A DNA stretch of 64,000 bases. It comes from Paraburkholderia sp. BL10I2N1. GTDB taxonomy: Bacteria > Pseudomonadota > Gammaproteobacteria > Burkholderiales > Burkholderiaceae. Shown here one piece after another: positions 43,825 to 54,114 of this stretch. The stretch lies in contig NZ_SNWA01000003.1 of NCBI RefSeq assembly GCF_004361815.1, positions 186,001-250,000 on the forward strand, given 5' to 3'. Position numbers and translations under genes: made by a program. Position 1 is the stretch's first letter. Each line of letters starts with the position of its first letter. A model generated the notes under the pieces. The model was not told the origin of the DNA. It did not search any database and was given only the letters and a program-made list of their open reading frames with translations.

Positions 43825-44427
43825 TGGCCGCCGACTTTAGGGGTGCTCGCGCATCCCCCGTACGGTTGTGCTTAAACATCGCGCACATCCGGTCGAAGCT
43901 TTGCCTCAATCTGGTCGATCGATGGCAGCTTTTGTTTCCAAGGATGCGTAAGTTCAACGACCACGTAGCAGCGCAGCTTCAGATGGTAGAACAGGAGATC
44001 AATGAAATATTCGGCGTTGTCACATTGGGAGCCGTTGCGTAGGCGCTGTCAAGTTACCGGTAGTGAGGCAAACTGCTAGCAGGGGTGGGCAAGGCTCAGA
44101 AGGCAGCTGACGGATTTCGGGCCACTTCGGTGAAGTCGCGCCAAGCCGTGAAGCGAACGGCGGGACCGAAAGAGATTGACCTCCTTATTAGTATGCATAG
44201 AGCGCCGAAATGTCGGCATCCGAAATCCCTGGTGAAGTGCGCCCCGAAATGCAGCGTCTTCTGTCGCCTTGTGGATTGACATGCGTTGAGTGCGAAGCTC
44301 ATCGGCGACCCGGTCCCCCGACCTGAGCCAGTACCCGATTTGGATTCAACTGAACCGGGTCCCTCACAGTTGGAAGCGAACGCGCGACTGCGCGCACGTG
44401 AGCGCGGCCTGACCGCTTGATAGTAAA
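43825..44427. other. Non-coding stretch
   Basis: About 600 bp without a supported gene between the right island boundary and the end of the truncated sensor kinase gene. Confidence 0.45.
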
Positions 44428-47004
44428 TTAATGACGGTCGGCAACCGCAACAGGCAGGGTGAACTGAAAGACCGCACCCCGCCCAAGCGCGCCGGTGACC
44501 CATAAACGTCCGCCATGCGACTCCACGATTGAACGGCTAACGCGAAGCCCCATGCCGGTGCCGTGGGACTTGGTTGTAAAGAACGGATCGAAAATCTGTT
44601 CCGCGAGCTGCGGTGGAACGCCCATGCCAGAATCACTGACAGACACAAGAATCTGCCCGTTTTCGGTCCGCCGCGACCTGATGACCATCTCCCGGGTTCC
44701 ATCAACATCCTTCATCGCTTCGATGCTGTTGACGATCAGGTTCATCACGACCTGCTGCAATTGCACGCGGTCGCCGACGATCTGCGGGAGGCCGGCTGCC
44801 AGTTCTGTGCGGACCGATATGTCGTATCGCGCTTCCTCGGCGCGCAGGAGGCCCACGGTTTCCCGCACAATCTCGCTTACCTCGACGACCTCCTGATTCA
44901 GGGCACCTTTTTCGAATTGGGCGCGGATCCTGGCGATTATCTGGGCAGCGCGTTGTCCGTCGCTCACAATATGGGTGACAGCCGAGCGCGCCTCGCCGAG
45001 ATCCGGCTCATCGCGTTCAAGCCATCGCAGGCAGGCATTTGCGTAGGCGATAGCAGCCGTAATCGGTTGATTGATTTCATGAGCCAGGGAAGCGGCCAAC
45101 TCTCCCATCGTGGTCGCCCGGTTAATGCGTGCGAGATCGGCTTGCGCTTGACGTAGTGCGTCTTCGGCGCGCTTCTGCTCGTCGATGTCCGTGGTGGTAC
45201 CGACGAATTTCAGAACCTTTCCTTCAGCATCACGCAGGACCACAGCTTGTTGGAGATGCCAGCGATAACTTCCGTCGTGAGCGCGCAGGGAGCGGGTTTC
45301 TATTGAGCATCCTTGTCCCGAGCGCACCCCGCCCCAAAAGGCCCTCGATGCCGCTTCGCGATCCTCGGGGTGAACTGCGGTCATCCAGGCCTCCGGGTGC
45401 GACCGGACGAAGTCGAGAGTCTGGCCGGAGTAGTCAAGCCAGACCTGATTCACGAAGTCCGGTGTCCCATCCGGCTTGAGTGTCCAGGCGGATACAGGAA
45501 GTCGCTGCAGCAGTCCGGCCTGGAGTTGCAGATCCGAATAGAGGTGCGCATTCTCCAGTGAAATGGCGGCTTGCGAAGCCAGCAACTGCAATACGGCAAC
45601 CCTGTCTGACGTAAAGACGAACGGTGCCAGGTTATTCTCCAGATAAAGCGCGCCGACAAGCCTTGTCTGCCTTACGATGGGCAGGCACAGTACGGAGCGT
45701 GAACCCTCACGCCCAACATACTCGTCTTTTGAATACACGCTATCGGCCGAGGCGTCATCGAGGAGCACGCACTCCCGTGTCCGGATGACATATTGCAGCA
45801 CGGATTGCGGGAGATCAGACGGCGTGATCGCGGCTTGACAAACTGCAACCTTGATCCCGCCCGGTCCACTGATCGCTTCTGCTTCGATCCGGGGCTCGCC
45901 GCCCTGCGCGCCGCGCCGAAGGAGGATGAGCAGCGCCCGACTAGCCGCTGCGTTTTCGACCGCGAGTCGTACCATCTTCTCGATCAGACTAGGAAGGATC
46001 ATCTCACTTGAAAGTGTCTGCGAAGCTTTGACAACAGTCTCGACATCCAACTGCCCCGACGGTTTGCCAATCGCGGCTGCGGAACCCGGCGTTCGCTCCC
46101 GGCGCAGATTCGGGTAACGTTCGTGGAGTTGATTTACTTTGCCGTGGGCGCCCCAACGGTCGTAGCGCTGACGCGCGTTGCGGAGATAGAAGTAGCCCGC
46201 GCTTTCAATACCGCCCGCCAGGAAAAAACGTCCCGCAAGCTCGTTAGCGACGGCCTCGTTGTGCACAAAACCGTTCGCTTGTGCGCAGCGGATAGCCTGC
46301 TCGTAGAGGCGCATGGCGTCGAGGTCGCGCCCTCCGATCCGGGCGAGTTCCGCGCCCACCAGTGCGGCCCGGTCTTCAAAGTTTTCCGGGCAATTCTCCG
46401 CCCATATTGCAAGCTGCCTGTGGTGATCGGCCAGAGCCTCGAAGTGCCCCTTTCGTGAGCCGGCGGTTGCAGAGTCAAAAGCCCCCGCCCGAGCGAGTCC
46501 GCCGTAAAAATAAAACTCCGCCACTTCGAAGTAGGAGTGCACTGACCAGAGCAGACGTTTCGCATTCAGCGACGCCTGGACCGCGGCGCCATGATCGCCG
46601 GCAAAGAAATGAGCCTGTAACTTTCTGATCCAAGAAAAACACTCTCGCGTCGCCAAGGAGGCATTGCCCGAAAATTGCGCCTCGAATTGAAGCTCATCGA
46701 ATTCGCCGCCATTGAAAGAACCGAACTGCGTTGTCAGGCCGCGTAACGTCCGCACAAACGCGAGCTGCGTGGCGATCTGGTCAATGAGGCGGCCGAACCG
46801 AACTTTCTTCGCAAACTCGAGACCGGCCTCGGCTTCACGCTGCACCTCGGCCAACGGCTCTCCCGTTGCGAGCAGATTAGTGTTCAGATGGTGGCAGCTA
46901 AATGCGCCAAAACTAAGGTCGCCGATCCTGTTTGCCGCGTCGAACGCGCGCCGTATGAGTTGTTGTCCGGTCCTGGCATGTCGCTTCCATGGGATGACAC
47001 AGCT
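44428..47004 (-). pseudogene. Hybrid sensor histidine kinase, 5'-truncated
   Basis: The frame is open from 47004 to the stop at 44428. It encodes a helical TPR-like region, a GAF domain (about 290-430 counted from a TTG at 46854), a PAS domain (DFVNQVWLDYSGQTLDFVRS), and a histidine kinase with MGELAASLAHEINQPITAAI (phospho-His), VVMNLIVNSIEAMKD and GTGMGLRVSRSIVESHGG. Proteins with this C-terminus are normally about 1800 residues with Ser/Thr kinase and AAA ATPase domains in front. The in-frame part upstream of 46854 (RRAFDAANRIGDLSFGAFSC) belongs to that TPR region. The front end is missing, so function is doubtful. Confidence 0.75.
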
Positions 47005-47153
47005 TCACGAAGCGCATGTACGGGTCGCTTCAGAAAGCGGAATATAAAGCACGTTAGCAACAGGCGATCGACGACAATTCACCCTGCACAAAGCAGGTCG
47101 ATCGCAGGCAGCAGCAAACGGTAGGCGGCTGTCGGTTTGTGGTCAGGCAAGCC

Positions 47154-48191
47154 TTAAGGCGCTGCGGTCGTCTCGCCCGCGGGTCCGACCGCATTCGCGG
47201 GTGCGCCGGCCATATCCGTCGTTCCGCGGGTCTTTCGCCAGCAAGCCGGAGGCATTCCGAATTCGCGCCTGAAGGCCCGATTGAATGCCGCCTCCGAATC
47301 GTAGCCGATCTGCTCCGCTATCGCGGCGAGCGACTTGCTGCCGATCCGGAGTTCCTGCGCCGCGATCTGCAGGCGCCACTGCGCAAGGTACTGCATTGGC
47401 GGTTGTCCAAGCAGCTCAGTGAACCGTTGCGCCAGCGCCGAGCGCGACAATCCTACCTTGCGCGCGAGCTCCTCGACAGTCCACGAATGCTCGGGTTGCG
47501 CGTGGAGCATCGATAGCGCGCGTCCGACGAAGCGATCGCGCACGCCTGCCAGCCATCCTTTCCGATCGGCCGGCAGCGCCTCGATACAACGGCGTACCGC
47601 CTCGACAAAGAGCAGCTCAGACAGTCTGGCGAGGACGATCGCACTGCCTGCGCGGTACTCAGCGGCTTCGGCGGCCGCGAACTGGAGCGAAGATTCGAGC
47701 CATGTGGAACGAGGGTCGTTGCGCATGTCGACCTTGAAGAGCCGTGGCAGCGACGAGAGCAAGGGGTTGTTCTGCGTATCGTCGCAGGCCAGAAAACCGC
47801 ACACGAGACGCGTCGGAACTCCGCCACCCCCGTGGGACAGTTTCATCACCTGGCCCGGCGCTTTCTCCAACTGACTGGCGAGGAGCGGTCCTGGCGTCGC
47901 GGGAGGAAGCTCCAGGGCGCTGCCCAAGATGTGCTCTGCACCTTGCGGCACCACCAGCAGCTCACCGGCATCGAGGTGAATGGTCGTGCCGGGGTCGTCG
48001 GCGAGCCGCACCCAGCAGCTTCCTTCAATGATCATATGGTACGACGCCACGCGCTCCGATTGCGGCAGGAAGGCCGACCAGAGCGCCGTATCCGGCTGGC
48101 CAATCACACACCACGGCGCGGTGAACTCTCCATTGAGGTAAACCGCGCCGTTCAGTCGTACGAAGCGAAGGATATCGGAAACGGCATCCAT
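47154..48191 (-). CDS. AraC-family regulator with cupin domain
   Basis: The 345-aa protein has an N-terminal cupin-like domain (SYHMIIEGSCWVRLADDPGT, then HLDAGELLVVPQGAEHIL) and a C-terminal AraC DNA-binding domain with two helix-turn-helix units (VEELARKVGLSRSALAQRF and LAAIAEQIGYDSEAAFNRAF). The type (AraC_binding_2/cupin_6) often controls oxidoreductase or efflux genes. The GFA gene begins 180 bp away in the opposite direction and could be a target. It appears intact. Confidence 0.9.
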   Translation of the reverse strand: MDAVSDILRFVRLNGAVYLNGEFTAPWCVIGQPDTALWSAFLPQSERVASYHMIIEGSCWVRLADDPGTTIHLDAGELLVVPQGAEHILGSALELPPATPGPLLASQLEKAPGQVMKLSHGGGGVPTRLVCGFLACDDTQNNPLLSSLPRLFKVDMRNDPRSTWLESSLQFAAAEAAEYRAGSAIVLARLSELLFVEAVRRCIEALPADRKGWLAGVRDRFVGRALSMLHAQPEHSWTVEELARKVGLSRSALAQRFTELLGQPPMQYLAQWRLQIAAQELRIGSKSLAAIAEQIGYDSEAAFNRAFRREFGMPPACWRKTRGTTDMAGAPANAVGPAGETTAAP

Positions 48192-48369
48192 GAACAGCGT
48201 CCGTCAATTCCGGCGTTCCGCGCAAGAGATCTGGACGCCTGGATATTCATCGATTTGACCAACGTGTTGATACTACACCCGCAGACATCAGCAACAGGAT
48301 TCGGATCGAGGACCGGCTCACGCTTCATGGAGAGCCGCAACAAGACGAGTGCAAACCACGGAGGAGCAC

Positions 48370-48807
48370 ATGATGGGCAACGGAGATACTTACAAGGGCA
48401 GTTGTTTTTGCGGCGCAGTTCAGTTCACTGTGAGCGGCGAGCCAGCCGGAATGGGCTATTGCCATTGCGAGTCGTGTCGAAGGTGGTCGGCAGGGCCGGT
48501 CAACGCCTTCACTTTATGGAAACCCGAAGCGGTGCAGGTGACGCGGGGAGCAGACGACATCGGCACTTACAACAAGACGCCGCACAGTTTTCGCAAGTGG
48601 TGCAAAGCGTGTGGAGGCCATCTCTTCACAGACCATCCAGGCATGGGACTCATCGACGTGTACGCAGCGGTTATTCCTGACTTCCCGTACCACGCTGGCG
48701 TCCATGTGCACTATCAGGAGACGACGCTGCGCATGAAGGACGGGCTGCCGAAAATGCAGGATGTCCCAAAGGAAATGGGCGGGTCGGGCGTGAGCGTAGC
48801 GGAATAG
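48370..48807 (+). CDS. GFA family protein
   Basis: The 145-aa protein has the seven-Cys zinc pattern of the glutathione-dependent formaldehyde-activating fold: GSCFCGAVQF, GYCHCESCRRW and KWCKACGGHLF. GGAGGAG precedes two consecutive ATG codons at 48370. Most family members are Zn-binding proteins of unknown substrate. It is divergent from the AraC regulator gene. Confidence 0.88.
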   Translation: MMGNGDTYKGSCFCGAVQFTVSGEPAGMGYCHCESCRRWSAGPVNAFTLWKPEAVQVTRGADDIGTYNKTPHSFRKWCKACGGHLFTDHPGMGLIDVYAAVIPDFPYHAGVHVHYQETTLRMKDGLPKMQDVPKEMGGSGVSVAE

Positions 48808-49015
48808 CACATTCGGCGCTTCACGCTTTGCTCCTCGCGCCCAGTAAGGCGCTCCAGTGGTCGTCCTGCCTTCGCGTCGCTGCCGGGCATGGGCTTCCCG
48901 GTTGAGATCCAGCGCTTTGCCGCGATGCCGCAACCCGTCACCGGGAAGACGGGCAAACGTACCACGTCCCTGCACCAGAACCATGTTCCTGTCCAACGTT
49001 ACCAGGAGTACAGCC

Positions 49016-49849
49016 ATGTCCGCAGTCACCTCAACTTCGTCGCCCGCCGGCGATCTCGCCGCGGTCAAGACCCGCCAGCAGGCCGCCTGGTCCACGGGCA
49101 ACTATGCCGTCGTGGGAACCACTCTGCAGATCGTCGGCGAGAACCTGTGCGAGGCGCTCGACCTGCGCGCAGGCAGCCGCGTGCTCGACGTCGCCGCCGG
49201 CAACGGCAATGCCACGCTTGCCGCCGCGCGCCGCTGGTGCGACGTGACCTCCACCGACTATGTGTCCTCGCTGCTCGACGCCGGGCGGGCGCGCGCGCAG
49301 GCCGAAGGCCACGCGATCCAGTTTCAGGAAGCCGATGCCGAGAACCTGCCGTTCCCCGACGCGTCGTTCGATGCGGTGATGTCCACCTTCGGCGTGATGT
49401 TCACCCCCGACCAGGAAAAGGCGGCGAGCGAGCTCGCGCGCGTCTGCAAGCCGGGCGGCAGGATCGGCCTCGCGAACTGGACGCCCGGGAGCTTCATCGG
49501 GCAAGTGTTCAGGACGATCGGCAAGTACGTCCCACCCGCGCCAGGCGTCAATTCACCGGGACTATGGGGCACGAAGGCAACGCTAGAGGAGCTGTTCGGC
49601 GAAACCGCGCAGGTGATCCGCACGACCAGCCGCGAGTTCGTCTTCCGCTACCGCTCGCCGGCACACTGGATCGAAGTGTTCCGCACCTACTACGGCCCGA
49701 TGAACAAGACCTTCGGCGTGCTCGACGCCGGTAAGCAGGCTGCCTTCACCCAGGACTTGCTGACCCTGATGGAGAGCGGCAACCGTTCGGGCGACCGCAC
49801 GCTGGTGCGGCCGAGCGAGTACCTCGAAGTCGTGATCGAGCGGAAGTGA
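49016..49849 (+). CDS. Class I SAM-dependent methyltransferase
   Basis: The 277-aa protein shows motif I LDVAAGNGNATLAAARR, motif II-like AEGHAIQFQEADAENLPFPD, and the post-II segment DAVMSTFGVMFTPDQEKAA. This is the UbiE/MenG-like small-molecule methyltransferase type. The ATG at 49016 is used because AGGAG lies upstream and the conserved part begins soon after; the frame is open from 48857. The substrate is unknown. It is one of three methyltransferases in this region. Confidence 0.85.
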   Translation: MSAVTSTSSPAGDLAAVKTRQQAAWSTGNYAVVGTTLQIVGENLCEALDLRAGSRVLDVAAGNGNATLAAARRWCDVTSTDYVSSLLDAGRARAQAEGHAIQFQEADAENLPFPDASFDAVMSTFGVMFTPDQEKAASELARVCKPGGRIGLANWTPGSFIGQVFRTIGKYVPPAPGVNSPGLWGTKATLEELFGETAQVIRTTSREFVFRYRSPAHWIEVFRTYYGPMNKTFGVLDAGKQAAFTQDLLTLMESGNRSGDRTLVRPSEYLEVVIERK

Positions 49850-49935
49850 TCTTCAACGGTGACAACAGACAGCACAGCGCCGCCGATGAACTGAATATCA
49901 ACCCTATCTGGAGCACTATCGTGACCAGGAACCAT

Positions 49936-50175
49936 ATGACGACCATTCTGATCGCGGCAACCGCGATTATCGCGACACCCGCCTTTGCAAGCGGCTATGG
50001 CCCCGCTCCGCATTACCGCCCTACCGAAGGTGCGCCGGCGTCACAGCGCGGAGTCAGCACGCAGACAATGGCTGCCGAACAAGCGGCCAGGAACGGTACG
50101 GACAAACCGGACCGGGCGAGCGCCGTGCAGGCAAGCGCCGCTCAGGCAGCCGAGACGGTGGAAGCCGGGCAGTAG
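49936..50175 (+). CDS. Small secreted protein
   Basis: The 79-aa protein starts with a signal peptide (MTTILIAATAIIATPAFASG) and continues as a polar Ala/Gln/Thr-rich chain (QTMAAEQAARNGTDKPDRAS). CAGGAA precedes the ATG. It resembles small periplasmic proteins that are common in Burkholderia. No domain is recognised. Confidence 0.55.
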   Translation: MTTILIAATAIIATPAFASGYGPAPHYRPTEGAPASQRGVSTQTMAAEQAARNGTDKPDRASAVQASAAQAAETVEAGQ

Positions 50176-50301
50176 CGTAGCGTGCTGCCTACGCCGACCG
50201 ATTGCTTGTCAGGCAGCACCGCCGGCCGGCCGTCGGTGGCCGGCAACCCACTACTGCGGCCGCGGCCCACCACGCATCCAACCGGGATGCCGGAGCACAT
50301 C

Positions 50302-50439
50302 ATGTTTGCATACCTTGCCAGGAAGTTGCGCAGCTTGCTTGAACGCGCTGAACATGGCCGTCGTGACGCCTACCTCGCGTCGTCAGTCGATCTTTGCGAA
50401 CTTGAACGCCGCATGCGCTCGATTGAGATCAACGGCTAG
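50302..50439 (+). CDS. DUF3563 family mini-protein
   Basis: The 45-aa protein MFAYLARKLRSLLERAEHGR, then DAYLASSVDLCELERRMRSI, matches DUF3563, a small family found in Burkholderia and rhizobia. CGGAG precedes the ATG at 50302. Function is unknown. The family is usually around 50 residues, so it is complete or nearly so. Confidence 0.8.
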   Translation: MFAYLARKLRSLLERAEHGRRDAYLASSVDLCELERRMRSIEING

Positions 50440-50957
50440 TCCAATTGGGAGTGCGCTTGCGTCGCGCCACGGAGCAGCCCGGGTGTGGCGAACTTCCATG
50501 GCCTATACAGTCCATCCGCTGAACGGCAGTCCAGTCGGGCGAGCGAAGATTACCGTTAGGTCATAAGCGTGGATCGTAGACGTTTGCGATAACTCGCAAT
50601 CAAACGCAGCCCTGATTGTCGCGAATCTACAGGGCGTAGTCGAATGTCCGGAACTGGCCGGCTGCCGCCCTTCGCGGCGACAGACCGGTACGAATATCGG
50701 TATCGAGGCGAGTGCGCGTCCCGGCACCAGTAAGGCTTGACGGCGATCCGGGCGGAAACGCCGAAATGGTTTGACCAACGAACAGGAGTCAGAGTAAAAA
50801 CGTTCAACCCCGCGTCGCTACGCTCCGCCTGGTCGTCTTCGCGTGGAGTCGCCCTCGCGGGGAATGTTCGTCGTCTTCCGTGGAATACGCAGCCCGGCTG
50901 ACAAAGCTGCCGCGCGATCCTCTACCGTCGGATAAGCCGGCCGATCTGTGAGATGGA
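50440..50957. other. Non-coding stretch
   Basis: No supported gene; it holds the upstream region of the metallo-beta-lactamase-fold gene. Confidence 0.4.
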
Positions 50958-51941
50958 ATGATGAAAAGATTTTTGCTCATCGCCGTCCTCGCAAGTGCGT
51001 TGACTGCACTCGGTCGTCCAAACGCCGCGACGGCGCAGACCGCACAGGACTTGTTCCGTGTAACGCTTCTCGGCACTGGCGCCCCGGACCCTCTGCCCGA
51101 CCGCTTCGGCTCGAGCACGCTGATCGAGGCGGGAAACCAGAAAATACTGATCGACGCAGGAAGAAGCGCGACGATCCGACTTGATCAGCTGCAGATCCCT
51201 CTTGGAGAGATCGATGTGCTCTTTATGACCCACTACCGTTCGGATCATTCCGTCGGAATTCCCGATCTGTGGCTGACCGGATGGCTTCCGCCGCCCTTCG
51301 GGCGGCGCAAATCGGCCCTGCACGTGATCGGTCCTGTAGGCGCCGTCAATCTGATGTCGAACCTCGAGCGCGCCTATTCCAATGACATCAAGGTGCGGAT
51401 GGACGACCAAAAGCTTTCGCGGGAGGGTGTGGCCGTAACCGTCGAGGAGTTCAAAACGGAGGGTGTAGTCTACGATAAGGATGGGCTTCGCGTTACCGCG
51501 TTCGAGAACAACCATGGCAATGCCGCCGTGAAGCCGTCCTACGGTTATCGCATTGATTATGCGGGGCACGCCGTGCTCATTTCGGGCGACACGAGCGCGG
51601 ACGAGAATGTAGTTAAATACGGCATCGGAACCGATCTGTTGGTGCATGAGGTCTTTGCCGTCATGCCGGAATTGATGAAGAACCCGGCGATCCAGCTCAT
51701 CGCCGCGCACCACGTGACGCCACAGCAGGCGGGCACGCTGTTCAGCCGCGCGCATCCAAAGCTGGCAGTTTACACCCACCTTTCAATGATAGGTACTCCG
51801 ACGGTGCGGGCCGTCACCACGGACGACATCGTGTCTCAGACGCGAGAGACCTATAAAGGTCCGCTCGTGGTCGGAGAAGACCTGATGGCGTTCGATATCG
51901 GCACTGAGGGCATCGCGGTCTTTCGGCGCGGCGCCCGCTAG
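50958..51941 (+). CDS. Secreted metallo-beta-lactamase-fold hydrolase
   Basis: The 327-aa protein has a signal peptide (MMKRFLLIAVLASALTALGR, cleavage near TAQTA) and an MBL fold starting FRVTLLGTGAPDPLPDRFGS. The metal motif reads FMTHYRSDHSVG: the usual HxHxDH is here HYRSDH, with Arg at the second His. Later ligands are present (GDTSADENV, LLVHEV, AAHHVTPQQAG). The type resembles RNase Z/arylsulfatase-like periplasmic hydrolases. The changed residue may alter or reduce metal binding. Confidence 0.85.
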   Translation: MMKRFLLIAVLASALTALGRPNAATAQTAQDLFRVTLLGTGAPDPLPDRFGSSTLIEAGNQKILIDAGRSATIRLDQLQIPLGEIDVLFMTHYRSDHSVGIPDLWLTGWLPPPFGRRKSALHVIGPVGAVNLMSNLERAYSNDIKVRMDDQKLSREGVAVTVEEFKTEGVVYDKDGLRVTAFENNHGNAAVKPSYGYRIDYAGHAVLISGDTSADENVVKYGIGTDLLVHEVFAVMPELMKNPAIQLIAAHHVTPQQAGTLFSRAHPKLAVYTHLSMIGTPTVRAVTTDDIVSQTRETYKGPLVVGEDLMAFDIGTEGIAVFRRGAR

Positions 51942-52346
51942 CCAGCCCATCGGTAGGCACGCCAGCTCCATGTCGCCAGGCAACCTCCGCAGTCGGCAGC
52001 GGTGAAGGTCGCATGTCGACCCACACCCGCCGTTCAATCTGACGCCGCCTCAACGGCAGCTTCCAAGGTACAACGGCCGGTCGCTCGGCCTCGCCAGCCG
52101 GCAAATACTCGGCCAGTCCAGTTAGTCGTAAGCGACTCCTGGATGTTTCATTTTTTACGCTGTTGAGCACGAAGAGGATCGCGACGTTCCCCGCCAGGAG
52201 GAGACAATCTAGTATGTTCCAAAGCGGTCACTCGATCCGCAGTATCCTATCCGAAGGGCAGATTTGGAACATCGGCTATGGCTGTTATTGCCCGCCCACA
52301 AATTGTGTGAATTTCAATGGTCCTGAACGGTGAGTCTGGCGAATGA
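51942..52346. other. Non-coding stretch with dispersed repeat copy
   Basis: No gene is supported. At 52051-52080 it carries one copy of a short dispersed repeat also seen at 53761 and 62297. Confidence 0.45.
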
Positions 52347-52347
52347 C

Positions 52348-53257
52348 CGTTAGGCCGCGGCGACGTTGGGAGGACTCCATGACCGATGCATTGGAGGCAG
52401 CAAAGCTGAAGGCAGAGAAGACCTACAACGCTGCCGCAGATACGTTCGACGCCGAGCCGTTGGGGTTCTGGGATCGGTATGGTCGACGCACAGTCGAGCG
52501 CCTGAAGCTCCAGAGCGGCGCACACGTCCTGGACGTGTGTTGCGGCTCGGGTGCTTCTGCAATACCTGCAGCGCAGGCAGTTGGCTCGACGGGGGCAGTC
52601 ATTGCAGTCGATCTCGCCGAGGGCTTACTCAGGCTCGGCCGCGCAAAAGCAAAAGCGGCTGGGCTACACCGGGTAGAGTTTCGACGGGCAGACATGACAG
52701 CCTTGGCCTTCCCAGATCGTCGTTTCGACGCAGTCGTGTGCGTATTCGGTATTTTCTTCGTCCCCGACATGGAGGCTCAGGTGGCAGAGCTGTGGCGGAT
52801 GGTGCGGCCAGGCGGGCAATTGGCGATCACGACATGGGGACCGGGCATCTTTGCTCCGGCGTACGAAATCTGGCTGGCCGCCGTCCATCGTGTGCGCCCG
52901 GATCTCTACTCGGCCTTCAACCCTTGGGACCGGATTACGACGCCAGACGCGGTCGGCAAGCTCTTCGCAGACGCGGGCGTTCGGCACGTCGAAGTTGCTG
53001 CCGAGGAGGGCTATCAGATTCTACGCGCGCCCGAGGACTTCTGGACCATCGCACTGGGCAGTGGTCTGCGTTGGACGATTGACCAGATGGGCGCCGAGGC
53101 TGCGCTTGGCGTCAAGCAAGAGATTCTCAACGCGCTTGCCGCGAAGGGCGTCAAACGCGTGGAAACCAATGTCATCTATGCAGTCGCCCAGCGAGGATCT
53201 CGCTCGGCCTAACACTGGCTTGCACTGGACGGCCTTCGGCCGCCGGTGAAGCTAAAC
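52348..53257 (+). mobile_element. Integron-type gene cassette (methyltransferase cassette)
   Basis: The unit begins with a core-site-like GTTAGGC at 52349 and ends with an attC site whose 5' core GCCTAAC contains the stop codon of the enclosed gene. A short leader and a single gene are the standard cassette layout. No integron integrase is in the window, so it may be an orphan insertion. Confidence 0.6.
52379..53212 (+). CDS. Class I SAM-dependent methyltransferase (cassette-borne)
   Basis: The 277-aa protein has motif I VLDVCCGSGASAIPAAQAVG, the segment EFRRADMTALAFPDRRFDAV and VCVFGIFFVPDMEAQVAELW. GGGAGG lies before the ATG at 52379. The stop TAA lies inside the attC core site, as is common for integron cassettes. 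The substrate is unknown; the family includes UbiE-like and resistance-linked enzymes. It is not closely similar to the methyltransferase at 49016. Confidence 0.87.
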   Translation: MTDALEAAKLKAEKTYNAAADTFDAEPLGFWDRYGRRTVERLKLQSGAHVLDVCCGSGASAIPAAQAVGSTGAVIAVDLAEGLLRLGRAKAKAAGLHRVEFRRADMTALAFPDRRFDAVVCVFGIFFVPDMEAQVAELWRMVRPGGQLAITTWGPGIFAPAYEIWLAAVHRVRPDLYSAFNPWDRITTPDAVGKLFADAGVRHVEVAAEEGYQILRAPEDFWTIALGSGLRWTIDQMGAEAALGVKQEILNALAAKGVKRVETNVIYAVAQRGSRSA

Positions 53258-53265
53258 GTTTGGGC
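53207..53265 (+). repeat. attC site (59-base element)
   Basis: GCCTAAC at 53207 and AACGTTTGGGC at 53255 are the two outer core sites. Between them GCTTGCACTGGACGGCC pairs with GGCCGCCGGTGAAGC around a TTCG loop with unpaired bases, the typical folded attC. The gene stop lies within the first core. Confidence 0.68.
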
Positions 53266-53323
53266 GTCGTGCACAAATCGCGCGACATAGTGAGCGTCAG
53301 CGCCACAATAAGAGTCCATCGCG

Positions 53324-53593
53324 ATGACGATTGACATCGATAAAGTGACCGAGACGGAACTCATAGACCTCAACAACCGAATCGTCGCGCGCCCTGAAGT
53401 TCCTTCATCAGATGCGAGCTCACGCAGACATGCTCGATTTCAGCATCGGTGAAAGCGTCTTGATTCAACCCGATGAGCACCCGCTCCTAATCGTCTCCTA
53501 ATCGGCATCATCTCCAACGATGACCGCAAGTCGGTGCTTCGCTACTCCATCGGCGCTATGGTCAGGAACCCGCTGCGCTTGAGGGTACTATAA
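53324..53593 (+). pseudogene. Decayed small cassette gene
   Basis: Starting at ATG 53324, the frame reads MTIDIDKVTETELIDLNNRI, then needs one shift to give RLKFLHQMRAHADMLDFSIG, and a second shift after HPLLI to give GIISNDDRKSV. This matches a small conserved protein of unknown function that I recall from integron and plasmid contexts (LNxRIVxRLKFLxQMRAH). Two frameshifts make it non-functional. It directly follows the attC site. Confidence 0.55.
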
Positions 53594-54114
53594 GCCGGCG
53601 CTATGGCCGCGACGTCCGCCAGGAGAATCACTGGTGCTGCACCATGGCACTCCCAAGGTATTGGGCTCACCGGTGATCAGACTGACCATAACCGGCCGGA
53701 GAGCGGTCGCCGGCAGCCCGCTTTCGACCCGTTGCAGTCCTTCGATGCGTCGTGGCAGCAACGGCAGGTTTCGAGGTCAAACGGCCATCCGTTCATGGAG
53801 ACTCGCCGGCAAGTTATCGGCCGGAACCGAGGCTCGCACAATGACCTATCCCATAGCCGCGATTGTCGTCTTTCGAGAAGATCGGACATCCACGGCCGCG
53901 CCTTCACACAGACGTAGACAGGATGCGGGTCTCTACCCATGCAGTTCGGCGGGTATCCCTACTTCTTCCTGTCGTCGACCGGGGCAAGAATGTGTTCAGC
54001 GTCGTTGATACTCGAGCATCAACGACCGGCAAGGCCGACCTTGTGGAAACGGTTTGTCGGCGCGGCAACGCCCGCGACGACCAGAAGCCAGTTGCGTTTT
54101 TGAGGGGAGCGATC
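53594..54114. other. Non-coding stretch with dispersed repeat copy
   Basis: No gene is supported. A dispersed repeat copy lies at 53761-53790. Confidence 0.4.
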
